The notes beneath the pieces were generated by a model, which was not told the origin of the DNA, searched no databases, and saw nothing but the letters and a program-made list of their open reading frames with translations. 64,000 nt of DNA from Rhizobium sp. BG4. Its GTDB lineage: Bacteria > Pseudomonadota > Alphaproteobacteria > Rhizobiales > Rhizobiaceae. The translations under genes and the position numbers were made by a program. Of the stretch, positions 19,052 through 27,873 are shown one piece after another. Positions within the stretch are counted from its first letter, which is position 1, and the number at the start of each line of letters is the position of its first letter. The stretch is from positions 248,001-312,000 of the forward strand of contig NZ_CP044127.1 in the NCBI RefSeq assembly GCF_016864575.1, given 5' to 3'.

Positions 19052-19546
19052 CAAACCTCTCCATCGCTCGCGCCGTTTTAGAAGCCATTCGTTCACTTAT
19101 CGTGAAAACGCGCTTAAGCTCGCTCGCGCCCTCGTCGACGACACTTCGTAGCGCCAGTCTGCGCTCAAGCCTATGCGTGAGCTTAGCGAGCGCGGGACGC
19201 TAATGACGGGCACGGGAAGTGGTCCATCGACGCCTAGCAGCTTTCCACTCTGCGAAAGATCTGCGGCGAGCTAGTCATTCAAATGCGGTATGGAAAATTT
19301 GGCATCTGCAGCGGCAATCCCGGCGAAACGAGTTGCAGCGATGACCATTCGCGGCCTCTTTCAGCGTCGGGACCACCGTGGAGGGTCATTGTCCTGATTT
19401 TCGCAATGTCCGCCGAGGAGCTTTTCGCTCATCTGGCAACGATTGATACAGCGAATCCCCGTCGGCAGGTTAAGTGATGCAAATTTGCTTGTCGACCATT
19501 GTCGCGTCCCTTTGGTGCCGCGGCATCGAGGTCGGTGACGAGTAAC
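19052..19546. other. Gap with an imperfect inverted repeat only
   Basis: A loose inverted repeat (about 19110-19130 with 19180-19198, both containing GCTCGC or GCGAGC) lies here. No convincing gene. Confidence 0.3.
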
Positions 19547-19885
19547 TCAACGAGAATTAGTCGCCGACGAGTACTGCATGGTAATTTCCGTGACACAAGC
19601 AAGCAGCGTGGCCGCCTCAACCGATCGCGAAAAATAATAGAAAGTCTGGGCTCTCCGCCGCGTTTTGGCGACGCCGGCCTGTTTCAGCACTCGTAGATGT
19701 TGCAAAGCAGCACCTTCGGTGATGCCGATGATCTCTTGGAAGTCGACGGCGGTCCGCTCCCTCTCAAGCATCAGTTCCGTCATATAGTATCGGATCGGGT
19801 GACTGAGCGTACGCAAAAGTAGGTCCGCCTTTTGCAAATCAAACGGCAAGATCACATTGAATGCATCACTGTCAGATTTTCCCAT
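19547..19885 (-). CDS. ArsR/SmtB-type winged-helix regulator (112 aa)
   Basis: GGGGGAG precedes the ATG at 19885. The winged-helix core reads DLLLRTLSHPIRYYMTELML (helices 1-2), then FQEIIGITEGAALQHLRVLK (HTH) and KTRRRAQTFYYFS (wing). The typical ArsR metal motif ELCVCDL is absent, so it is probably not a metal sensor of the classic type. No obvious target gene beside it. Confidence 0.8.
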   Translation of the reverse strand: MGKSDSDAFNVILPFDLQKADLLLRTLSHPIRYYMTELMLERERTAVDFQEIIGITEGAALQHLRVLKQAGVAKTRRRAQTFYYFSRSVEAATLLACVTEITMQYSSATNSR

Positions 19886-20196
19886 AGATTATCTCCCCCT
19901 GGACACTACTGGCACTAGAAGAATATTGTAAATGGTTAATCGGATATCCGGCTAAAAGCGTGCAGGTCCGGAGAGAGGCAATCTTGCCAAGGCAGCGCCT
20001 CACTATGAGTTACTGGAGCGGGCAGCGCCACGATCTCGATGCGCTGCGCTTTTTAAGCACTAGCCCTACAAGAACGATAGGCAGTCATCGTAAGCGGCCG
20101 AGAATGCCAGCGAGCACGCTCTTGCCGTTTGCCTCGTTACCGTAGGACCAGTTGGTCCATGAATCGCCATCGGGTCTGCTTCAGAAGGCCCCGAAC
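19886..20196. other. Gap, nothing identified
   Basis: About 310 bp; should hold the promoter of the ArsR-type gene. No clear element. Confidence 0.3.
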
Positions 20197-20343
20197 TCAA
20201 TGTTGCTTCAGACTCTCGTCGATGATCTGGGTCGCTAGCCCTCCGAACTTGTCGGTGAGCTCGTCACGGACGAAATCGGGCGGTTGTTCCGGGTGTGCGT
20301 AGCGGGAAGTAGGATTTCGATAAGAAAGCTTATCGATGAACAC
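20197..20343 (-). CDS. Possible 48-aa protein
   Basis: GTG at 20343 opens a frame rich in ordinary protein composition (YRNPTSRYAHPEQPPDFVRD ... TQIIDESLKQH) ending at 20197. The ribosome-binding site is poor (AGGCGA). It could be a small gene or the surviving 3' end of a longer one. No family recognised. Confidence 0.3.
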   Translation of the reverse strand: MFIDKLSYRNPTSRYAHPEQPPDFVRDELTDKFGGLATQIIDESLKQH

Positions 20344-20597
20344 TCGCCTGAAGCGTCGGCGTCCTCACTCGTCAAGACAGTTTGTTTGTCATGGTGTACG
20401 GCTGGCCGGTTTCGTCGAAGATAGAGCAGGCAACAGGATGAGCAGGACATAGGCGGATGGGATAGCAATGTTGTGCGACATGAGAGGTTTTCCTTCGACC
20501 AAAGGAAGCCCCGTCATCGGAGCTTTGTTCCAGTACGCTTTGGGACGTGCAGGGTGAGGGCGCCAGCGTGCTCGTGCTGCAGGAGCGTCGCGCGAGG

Positions 20598-20942
20598 TCA
20601 GACACCTGCCTGACGGTCCCGTGCAAGTCGGGAAAGCTCCTCGGCCTCAAGCCGCTCGATCCCGATCATGTGATTGCCAGCTTCGCTCGAGCGGATGAGT
20701 TCGTCCACCTTGACTTGCAAGGCCGCCATGTCGCGGTTCTGCGAATGCTGCATGATCAAAAGAACGAACAGCGCCGCGCTCGTGCCGATCATGTTTGAAA
20801 GCAGGAACCATTCTGTTGGCAGGCCGAACATCGCGCCAGCCGCGCACCACAGCGTTGCGAGTGCGAACGCCCCTGCGACCGTGAAACGGTGACCGGCAAC
20901 CCGGACAACTGCTTCAGACAATGCGAGGAACAACGGTCTCAT
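20598..20942 (-). CDS. Low-affinity iron permease-like membrane protein (114 aa)
   Basis: The segment NMIGTSAALFVLLIMQHSQN followed by RDMAALQVKVDELIR is the conserved signature of the bacterial Fe_permease family (PF04120): a membrane helix, then QNRD-x-A-x(4)-K-DELI. An N-terminal hydrophobic pair (FTVAGAFALATLWCAAGAMF) precedes it. Family members have been called low-affinity iron permeases, but transport has rarely been shown in bacteria. A cytoplasmic tail of about 40 residues follows. Confidence 0.8.
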   Translation of the reverse strand: MRPLFLALSEAVVRVAGHRFTVAGAFALATLWCAAGAMFGLPTEWFLLSNMIGTSAALFVLLIMQHSQNRDMAALQVKVDELIRSSEAGNHMIGIERLEAEELSRLARDRQAGV

Positions 20943-21052
20943 GCCTCCGAAATGCTCAGACGTCGGGTGGGTTCCACGCGACGTCGTTGCAATGTCGTGG
21001 GATCGGCGTAGGCTCCCTCACGTGCATAGACGCTCGTGCGAAGGAGGGTGCG

Positions 21053-21265
21053 ATGTTCCAGGCGTTTGACAGTGGCGGGAAGCAGCCGTTGCGACCGGAC
21101 GAAGTCTTGATGGTACAGGGCCTTGTGAAAGAATTCTGCGAGGCCAAATCCATCGATTCCGGTTGTCCCGAGGCGCATGCCGCCGCGAAGGATCTTCTCG
21201 GATGGTTTCAGGCCGGCGTTACCGACAAGAACCGTCTTCGCGAACTATTGACTTCCCGCGACTGA
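21053..21265 (+). CDS. Small hypothetical protein (70 aa)
   Basis: AAGGAGGG lies 5-6 nt before the ATG at 21053, the best ribosome-binding site in this part. The product begins MFQAFDSGGKQPLRPDEVLM and is helical and soluble. No domain recognised. It is divergent from the iron-permease-like gene. Confidence 0.6.
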   Translation: MFQAFDSGGKQPLRPDEVLMVQGLVKEFCEAKSIDSGCPEAHAAAKDLLGWFQAGVTDKNRLRELLTSRD

Positions 21266-21807
21266 TCGGGGCCTCCGACGACGATGCACCTCCCGGTCCT
21301 GGTCATTACAGGAAGGGGCGCTCGTCGGGCTGCAGTCAAGCAACTCGTCCGCTGTCGTTCGGTCAGACGATGACGGCTTAAACTTGCTGACCGCATCAAG
21401 GCGACCGCAAGGTCCGCGAAGGAACCAACAAGATAGCTCGCGACGCTCTAGCGGAAGAGCGAAGCTCCGCGAGGCGAAACCGAGCGTCTGCGCGCCGCCC
21501 GGTTCAGGCCGAGCAGCAATCCATGTCAGCTCGGTTTGATGTCAGAGAGGTCGACCGACACGACGAGCGGCTCCGGCACGCGCTGCCCGTTCGGTTGGCG
21601 CGGGTAGATCCGGCGTTCCGTTGGAAAGACGCAACGCAAAGTCTTCCGACGGCCGTTGGAATGTCCACCTGCCCGGTCTACCCGGAAATTCTGTCGCGCG
21701 TTGAAGCGGTGTCCTCGCCAGGCTTGTCCATCACAAAAAAAGAAGGTCAGCAACGCTCTTTCAAGCTGCCTTCTGTTCGCCGCTTAGCGAGAAGCTTAGC
21801 TAAGGCA
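21266..21807. other. Gap with a possible small-gene remnant
   Basis: Around 21390-21510 the plus strand gives, in shifting frames, DRIKATARSAKEP, IARDALAEERSSAR and TERLRAAR, which resembles short Lys/Ala-rich proteins known in rhizobia, here out of frame. The rest shows nothing. Confidence 0.3.
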
Positions 21808-22274
21808 TCACCAGATTTTGTCAGAGCCCAGTGTCAAACTGCGAGCGAAATCTTGCAACAGAGTTCGCAATTCGGGTACTTGCACCTTTAGAGCAGCGTC
21901 CGTGGGATTCATCAATATGACGTCTCGTTTCGCCCGTTCGGAAAAACGCTTCTTACGACGACGGACCTTGATAACATAAACCGACGCCAGCGGCTCGACC
22001 TTGCTACCGTCCAAGAGGATCTTCGCGTACCTGAACTCGCCAAAGATCCTGCGCTTGACCTTTCCGATAACGCCGGCTTCCTCCCACGCCTCCCGCTCGG
22101 CGACGTCATGCGGGAGGAGGCGGGCGATCGGCCATCCCTTCGGCATCATCCAACGGCCGGTTTCGCGTGTGGTAATCAGCAGCACTTCGGGGCCGTGTCC
22201 TGTAGTCGCATGCATATTGCGCCGATCTGCTGATATTCAGCAGCAGGCGCCGTCGGACTATCTGTGGCAACCAT
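21808..22274 (-). pseudogene. Nudix hydrolase, frameshifted near the N-terminus
   Basis: The main frame has VLLITTRETGRWMMPKGWP and a Nudix box ending REAWEEAGV (the REx2EExGU core is intact, the leading Gly-x5-Glu half is altered to GWPIARLLPHD). Its own first ATG (22215) leaves out the first strand. The adjacent frame from ATG 22274 supplies it (AAEYQQIGAICMRLQDTAP) and meets the main frame at a run of four G (22189-22192, plus strand). One extra base there restores the usual N-terminus. Nudix enzymes hydrolyse nucleoside diphosphate derivatives. Confidence 0.7.
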
Positions 22275-22332
22275 CCAATCACCGCCAAGCTTTTGATCCA
22301 ACCGAGGATGGGTGTGAGAGTTCCCAGGACAT

Positions 22333-22578
22333 TCAGTGGTCATTCAACGCGCTGTCGTCACTGCTGTTACGAGTCTCGATTGCGATACCGTGCAGTTCTT
22401 CCACTCGTTTCGACTTTTGTTCGGAAGCGAGGATGACCGCATAGAACGCAGCGCGTGCGATATCCTTTTTCGTGGCTTCGGAATGTCCTGTTCGCACCGC
22501 AGAAATCAGCTCTTTTGGCTTCATGCCTGGCCGGGCGAGCGATGCCACGGTCTTCGCGATGCTAGCTGTCTCCGCCAT
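22333..22578 (-). CDS. Small hypothetical protein (81 aa)
   Basis: GGAGAG precedes the ATG at 22578 (MAETASIAKTVASLARPGMK). Charged, helical, no recognised domain. The extended start at 22593 lies upstream of the ribosome-binding site and is less likely. Confidence 0.55.
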   Translation of the reverse strand: MAETASIAKTVASLARPGMKPKELISAVRTGHSEATKKDIARAAFYAVILASEQKSKRVEELHGIAIETRNSSDDSALNDH

Positions 22579-22877
22579 GGCTCTCTCCTTCATCAGGTGC
22601 CTTCTGCTGCCGGACTTCTACCTGACACCCGGCTGCTGATCGAGTTATTGTTTATGAAAGTTTCTTGACAGTCGGGGGCGGTACAAGGGCGGGGGATGCT
22701 ATGCCAGCAGTCGTGTAGGAACTTTCGCCGAGCTTCATAGGCGTGTCACTAATTGACGGTACCTTCATTACCTGTTGCTTCGCCAGGGCAGGGCTCGTTG
22801 CACCGGCTGAGAACCGTCCAATGGAACGATCGGCCCTTCCAGATCTTATGGTGGCAGCCCCAACAGGAGTTCATCGA

Positions 22878-23108
22878 ATGGATACGGAAAACGACAGGCG
22901 CGACCGGGCTTATAAGATCTGGGAGGATGAGGGTCGCCCAGAGGGGAAGCACGACGATCATTGGAAGCGTGCCGGCGAGGCGCAACAAGTCAGCGAAGAA
23001 GAGGCGGCAGAGATTATCAGGGCGAACGAGGAAGCCGAACGCGCTTTCAATGACGACGCCTCAAAGGACTCGAATATCCGACCGCCCTCAACCATCAGCC
23101 CGGACTGA
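22878..23108 (+). CDS. DUF2934-like small protein (76 aa)
   Basis: The core RDRAYKIWEDEGRPEGKHDD followed by HWKRA is the DUF2934 signature (A-Y-x-x-W-E-x-E-G-x-P-x-G-x-x-x-x-H-W). CAGGAG lies 8-9 nt before ATG 22878. DUF2934 proteins are small, soluble, very common in rhizobia and without known function. The C-terminal part is acidic and probably disordered. Confidence 0.8.
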   Translation: MDTENDRRDRAYKIWEDEGRPEGKHDDHWKRAGEAQQVSEEEAAEIIRANEEAERAFNDDASKDSNIRPPSTISPD

Positions 23109-23214
23109 TCAGACGCCAAGGTCGAAAGAGGTTGAGGCTAGGTACATACAATGGATGACGGCGACGACACCTGACGGGGCACAGCCTCCAGCTCTAGCTA
23201 GACCCACACATTGG

Positions 23215-23253
23215 TCCTTGCATTTGTGGAGTTTACATCCATAAATGCAAGGA
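23215..23253. promoter_or_regulatory. Long palindrome immediately before the AAA/DUF4143 gene
   Basis: TCCTTGCATTTGTGGA, 7-nt spacer GTTTACA, then TCCATAAATGCAAGGA: 15 of 16 positions pair. It ends 6 bp before the gene start at 23260. Likely an operator, or a hairpin in the leader; no T tract follows, so it is not a terminator. Confidence 0.6.
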
Positions 23254-23259
23254 TGATGA

Positions 23260-23851
23260 TTGCGTAGAATTGAATCCAAGCTCTTAGCTCTTCTTGAGGA
23301 AAGTCCTGCCGTGGCTTTGCTCGGACCTCGTCAGGTCGGCAAGACAACCTTGGCAATCGGTGTCGGAAAAACCAGGCCGTCTATATATCTCGATCTGGAA
23401 TCGGAGGCTGACAGGGCCAAGCTTTCGGAACCAGAGCTTTATCTATCGGGCCATGACGACAAGCTGGTCATTCTCGATGAAGTTCATCGCCTCCCAGGCG
23501 TGTTTCAGACCCTTCGTGGCCTGATCGATCGAACCCGCCTAGCCGGTCGGCGCGCTGGCCAGTTTTTGCTTCTCGGATCGGCCTCCATCGATCTTCTCAG
23601 GCAATCCGGCGTCGCACGTCGGCCGGCGCCGAAATCGATCTCCTCCTGACCCCTGCAGGTGAGAAGCCTTGGGCAGTGGAGATCAAGAGAAATCTTTCGC
23701 CAAAACTCGAAAAGGGGTTCTATTTTGCCTGCGAAGAGATCCAGCCGCAGAAGCGCATCGTCGTTTATCCCGGCCAGGAAACCTTCCCCTCCCCAACGAT
23801 GTGACGGCCATGTCGCTTCCAGACGCTGTCCGACTTTTGCTTGACCTATAG
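23260..23851 (+). pseudogene. AAA ATPase / DUF4143 protein with internal deletion
   Basis: The 5' part (TTG 23260, MRRIESKLLALLEE) has a Walker A AVALLGPRQVGKTTLA, a Walker B KLVILDEVHRLP and sensor-like FLLLGSASIDLLRQSG. The frame then fails. From about 23600 the next frame gives SAGAEIDLLLTPAGEKPWAV and EIKRNLSPKLEKG, the DUF4143 nuclease-like C-terminus (AEID...EIK), to the stop at 23851. Normal family members have about 200-250 more residues between these parts, so a large internal deletion fused the ends out of frame. Function of intact members is unclear. Confidence 0.8.
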
Positions 23852-24248
23852 CCGAAGAGACAGACATCTCGTCCCCGTGCAACACATGCGATGCCAAATC
23901 GAATTATGGGACGGCAAGATGTCGGACGGCAGGACCCTTACTGATATCTTGCGCAATTCCGTCGCTGCAGCCTCCATGATACGGGTGACGACCAGAGCCG
24001 CGAATTCAAAGTCCCGAGCTCCTTCGGGGCCTGGGAGCCCGCATCAAGCTGGCCAAACGGTTCGACTACGCTACCGATTGTTGTCTTCTTTGCGCGTGAG
24101 GCGGTGTAATGCGCCGATTCAAGGTTTGCGGCGGCGGCAACGGACAACTGTTCTACGCCCATGAAAGACCGGCAGAACAGGGTTCTGGAGGTCTTGGGGC
24201 GGGGGGACTTATAACGCTTACGACCTCGATAACGTCGTGGAATCGCAT
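23852..24248. other. Gap containing one copy of a dispersed repeat
   Basis: No gene recognised. Positions 24080-24155 match 59963-60040 (see repeat entries). Confidence 0.4.
24080..24155 (+). repeat. Dispersed repeat, copy 1
   Basis: TCTTCTTTGCGCG, then GTGTAATGCG, then CAACGGACAACTGTTCTAC are shared with the stretch at 59963-60040 at about 80 percent identity by eye. Both copies read MRR..VC.GG.NGQLFY after a GAGG-type site, so a short peptide frame is conserved. Confidence 0.55.
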
Positions 24249-24580
24249 TGCGGACGCTAACGTTTTGGCTCGCGCGGTCTTGCAGGATGACCCGCTACAG
24301 GCTACAGGGGAAGTGGCTGCGGCTCTGCTTGAACGCGCTTCGCTCATAGCATTCTCGTTGCCAAGCTTATGTGAGTTTGCGTGGGTGCTTTGGCGCGGTG
24401 CCAACTTTCAAAAGAAGATGTGGCACAGTCGATCCGCGACCTGCTAGATGCCGGAAACGTTTCGATGAACCGACCTGCAGTTGGGGCTGGATTGGCAGTA
24501 CTCGAAGCTGGGCCGCGACTTCGCAGACAGCGTCATTGCACATGACGGAGCGTGGTTGGGCGGAGAGACCTTTGTGCTAA
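24249..24580 (+). pseudogene. Decayed copy of the PIN-domain toxin at 27016
   Basis: Reads RIADANVLARAVLQDDPLQA, ALLERASLIAFSLPSLCEFA and, in another frame, IRDLLDAGNVSMNRPAVGAG, closely matching the intact PIN protein at 27016-27414 in order. At least two frameshifts and several substitutions break it. No antitoxin lies upstream. It is an older, dead paralogue of the downstream pair. Confidence 0.85.
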
Positions 24581-24738
24581 GTTCGTCTTCCTCAGGGGTG
24601 TCCCGCAAAGCCAATAAGGGCAGGCGAAAAAATGGAGGCTCGCCCGGCGCCTTACAGCGTCCCGCCACGACATGGGCTAGCATGATTGTCTCGTTTCACG
24701 GCCGGTCTTCTCCTCAATACCTCATGACCTGAACAGTT

Positions 24739-26012
24739 TCAGCCGATCACCTCCTGCACAAGAGTAAGCGTTCTCAACCTGTCTAGGAAGTGAACTGCGC
24801 GCTTCTCGTCGAGCAAGGACGGGACAAGGGTTTGCCAAACTTCGACAGCGTGTTTGACTTGCCTGCTAATCTCAGCTTCGATCCAATCTTCTTCAAGGCC
24901 TAAGAACTTTGCCGCGCGACGGAAGCGGCGAAACGTCACGGTGTTAAAGTTGCTGGTGTTGACGAACTGCAGCGCCATCTGGTCGTCGGGGATGTAGAGC
25001 ACGGTCGGGACGATGTCGTAGGCTGGCGACAGGCGGATCTCGCCTGGGCTTGGAAACAGAAAGGACCAATTCTTGAGATGGTTATCGCCGTTGCCGATCA
25101 ATATGTCGGCAACAATGCGACGAAACCCTTCTAGGACATCGGCCCTCCAATCGGTGCTGAACCGTCGGATCATGTTAAGCACCGTCTCTCCAGTGCCCAT
25201 CGTATATTTGCGCTCGCCAAGCGCGCCAAGGATCTGGGCCATGTCTTCCATGTGGGTACGCAGACCGTCAGCGCCGCGGTCGAAACGATCGACAACAAGC
25301 GCTTGGGGCCAGCCTTTAGGAATTCAGGTCGAATATCCCTTACGTGTTCGACGGACAGCAGCCGGAAATCGGCAGTCGTTACGCCGACTGAGCGGGCAAG
25401 CGTCATTCCGGCAAACTCGAGTTCCGGTAAATTGGAAAAACGTTCTGTCGGGACCTTCAGGATACCGTGCGTCGCCCGCCTGTGCCGGCACGGTCAAGCG
25501 ATCTCCGTCCATCCGGCCGGCAAATTTCAGTTGAACCCCGGCAAGGGAAAATTTCACAGTTCCCTGAGGACGGGGGCGTCAAAACCAGCGACTTGTTCAA
25601 GCCTTAGCGGGCCAGCCGATGTTGGTGTCTCAGTTTCGGGTGATTAACATCGCGCCTGGTAAATCCGCACGGAGCCGCGTGAGGAGATCGAACTGGTCAT
25701 GATCGCCTGGGCCCATTTCGTGTAATAAAAGATCGTGCAAGGCGCCTTCAGGCAATAGGCCGGCGAACCAGTGTGGCAAAGTGCCAATATGCCAATTTTG
25801 TCGCCGCGATAGGCAAGCCGTTCCATTGTGCCTTGCTCGCTGGCTGGCTCTAACCAGGAAAGGCTGAGGATCGGACGGCCCATACCGCGAAGATAGGCTT
25901 CCTCGACAATAAATGCCGTTTCACCGGCAGCACTGCGGGTGAGCGTGCCAACTCGGACAGCTTTCCCTTGATGAAGCAGATGGACGCCGAGAATTGCCGC
26001 GGTCTTGGCCAT
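24739..26012 (-). pseudogene. hipA: HipA-like kinase toxin, multiple frameshifts
   Basis: Starts at ATG 26012, overlapping the hipB stop. The HipA N-terminal part reads LSLSWLEPAS; after a shift near 25800 comes a PPWFAGLLPEG-type segment; further shifts lie near 25450 and 25280. The kinase catalytic segment GNGDNHLKNWSF is preserved in the last frame, followed by LSPAYDIVPTVLY, the metal-binding DxD region equivalent. Intact HipA phosphorylates glutamyl-tRNA synthetase and slows growth. At least three frame changes make this copy non-functional. Confidence 0.88.
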
Positions 26013-26353
26013 CAGTCATCATCCTCGTCACTGAGTGACACGAACACCTCGCTGAATACCGATTTCGGAGGTGTAGAAACAGATGGCAAGGTTGAAGTGG
26101 TCTCCAGCAGCGTTTCAACCTCATGCAGATGCTGACGCGGGACGATTACGGGCACCAAATCGAGCGCGTGGCAAATCTGTACAAGTAGTGTTAAACGGTC
26201 TTGCTCAAACGTCCGCTTGTCAAGTCTCGTTCGAACTCCGTTAGACGCGCGGGGCTGCGCCCGATACGTGCGGCTAGTTCAGTCCGACGCAAGCCCCTCG
26301 CTTTGCGCGCGGTGGCTATCTGATCAGCCAACCGCTCAAATACGATAACGCAT
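26012..26353 (-). pseudogene. hipB: HipB-like antitoxin, frameshifted
   Basis: The HTH reads LADQIATARKARGLRRTELA then ARIGRSPARLTEFERDLTSG. The frame stops shortly after; one extra base near 26200 restores DRLTLLVQICHALDLVPVIV and an acidic C-terminus ending at 26012-26014. The ATG at 26351-26353 is out of frame with the HTH, so the 5' end is also damaged. Downstream overlap with hipA shows the original operon order. Confidence 0.8.
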
Positions 26354-26354
26354 T

Positions 26355-26463
26355 ACGGTATTCCGTCCTTTTGAGGAAACCACACGGAATTTCGTAACAG
26401 ACCAGGAAAAAAAGAACTCGATCGGAATTCCGTAAAGTTTTTTTAAAATTTACGCTATTCCGT
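26355..26463. promoter_or_regulatory. Four-copy operator array upstream of hipB
   Basis: Four near-identical 12-mers: ACGGTATTCCGT (26355), ACGGAATTTCGT (26384), TCGGAATTCCGT (26422) and ACGCTATTCCGT (26452), consensus the palindrome ACGGAATTCCGT. Starts are 29, 38 and 30 bp apart, about three helical turns for two of them. Their place directly upstream of hipB fits autoregulation by HipB dimers. Confidence 0.75.
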
Positions 26464-26767
26464 TCTATACTAATGCGTCCTGTCATAATCGAAGTCGATT
26501 TAGACGGGCCAAATAAAGTTCCACGGGGTAGATCCCTGTCCCTCCTGCGATCGTTGCAGAAAGGAATAGGTGGCCGGATTTTACTCCGCCTGCGGCTGGA
26601 CTATTCCGCAGCTACCGTGGCCGACTTTTCCACCGCCATCTCATAAGCTCACGGCAGTGCATATATCCGAGCTGCTGTGAACGTGCAGATCGACGCATTC
26701 CTTCATACTCAGCTTGAAGTAAGTGAATTTTCCATTACATTGAGTGCGTGTGATGAGGAGCTATTCG
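26464..26767. other. Intergenic between divergent hipBA remnant and AbrB/PIN pair
   Basis: No gene recognised. It should carry the AbrB/PIN promoter, but I could not place it with confidence. Confidence 0.3.
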
Positions 26768-27019
26768 ATGTCTTCGATTGCGTTATCAATGAAAGGGCAG
26801 GTCACTCTCAAGCGAGACTTGCTGACCCATCTTGGCGTCAAACCGGGAGAACGTGTTGAGTTTGACAAACTTCCGGGTGGCGAGCTTCGCGTGAGGGCGG
26901 CCCGCGCGAGTGGGAAAATCGGAAACTTCATCGGCAGACACGCCGGTAAGTCCGAACGGGTTCTCTCCATCGACGAAATGAACGAGATCGGCGCTGCGGG
27001 CTGGAACGGCGAACCGTGA
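26768..27019 (+). CDS. AbrB/MazE-type antitoxin (83 aa)
   Basis: GAGGAG precedes the ATG at 26768. Residues 4-45 form a swapped-hairpin AbrB fold: SMKGQVTLKRDLLTHLGVKP, then GERVEFDKLPGGELRVRAA. The C-terminal tail (IGNFIGRHAGKSERVLSIDE) is the expected toxin-binding extension that blocks a PIN active site. The stop overlaps the toxin GTG by four bases. The protein probably also binds its own promoter. Confidence 0.9.
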   Translation: MSSIALSMKGQVTLKRDLLTHLGVKPGERVEFDKLPGGELRVRAARASGKIGNFIGRHAGKSERVLSIDEMNEIGAAGWNGEP

Positions 27020-27414
27020 AAGTCATTGCAGACACTAACGTTCTGGCTCGGGCGGTCTTGCAGGATGACCCGCAACAGGGGCAAGCGGCCGCGGCTCTGC
27101 TTGAACGCGCTTCGCTCATCGCAATCTCGTTGCCAACCTTATGCGAATTCGTGTGGGTGCTCCGGCGCGGCGCCAATCTCTCAAAAGAAGATGTGGCACT
27201 GTCCATCCGCGACCTGCTGGATGCCGGAAACGTTTCGATGAACCGACCTGCAGTAGAAGCCGGACTGGCGGTGCTCGAAGCTGGTGGCGACTTCGCAGAC
27301 GGCGTCATCGCACATGATGGAGCATGGTTGGGAGGAGAGACCTTTGTATCGTTCGACCGGAAGGCGGTTGAACTCGTCAGCCTGTTGGGCCAGCCGGCTA
27401 CGCTGCTCACGTAG
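27016..27414 (+). CDS. PIN-domain toxin of VapC type (132 aa)
   Basis: GTG start at 27016 inside the antitoxin stop. PIN acidic residues are all present: IADTNVLARAVL (first Asp), LPTLCEFVWVL (Glu) and GGDFADGVIAHDGAW (Asp and the following acid). Length is standard. VapC-type toxins are Mg2+-dependent ribonucleases cutting tRNA or rRNA. A decayed relative lies 2.7 kb upstream, showing past duplication or repeated acquisition. Confidence 0.92.
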   Translation: MKVIADTNVLARAVLQDDPQQGQAAAALLERASLIAISLPTLCEFVWVLRRGANLSKEDVALSIRDLLDAGNVSMNRPAVEAGLAVLEAGGDFADGVIAHDGAWLGGETFVSFDRKAVELVSLLGQPATLLT

Positions 27415-27873
27415 TCTAATGCTGCATGATTATTGAAAAAATTCAGGCGACTGCAAAGCTGCGCACGATAGCGGCGGAGTAGTCGTTAACGCCACGTCAA
27501 AACTCCAACCGAAGAAGAGAAGTCAGCCTGAATGCGAGGCGTTTGGTCCTCTCGCTTTCTGTGGGGCACCTACGCTCAGTCGCCGCGCTTAACGAAGCCG
27601 GAGTCACGCTTGATGTCACTATCTATGTGAACATGTATCGAGAACGCAGATCTGCGGCAGCGTGCTCTCGCAAAGATGTCGAACCCGTTTCAAAGAACTA
27701 AGCATGCTGTCGATGATGGCGGGGATGCAAGCTCGAGCGACGATGCTACCGCTAGCGCAAAGAGCGATGGCAATACCGAATCTGATGGCGATAGTGTGCG
27801 AAAATCTGCGCATCGATGGAAAGAGCCCAGATCGCTTGATTGGGTCGCCAGCTGGCTCCATGCATTTGAGCCA
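27415..27873. other. Gap, nothing identified
   Basis: About 460 bp between convergent PIN toxin and Fic genes. No terminator or gene recognised with confidence. Confidence 0.35.
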
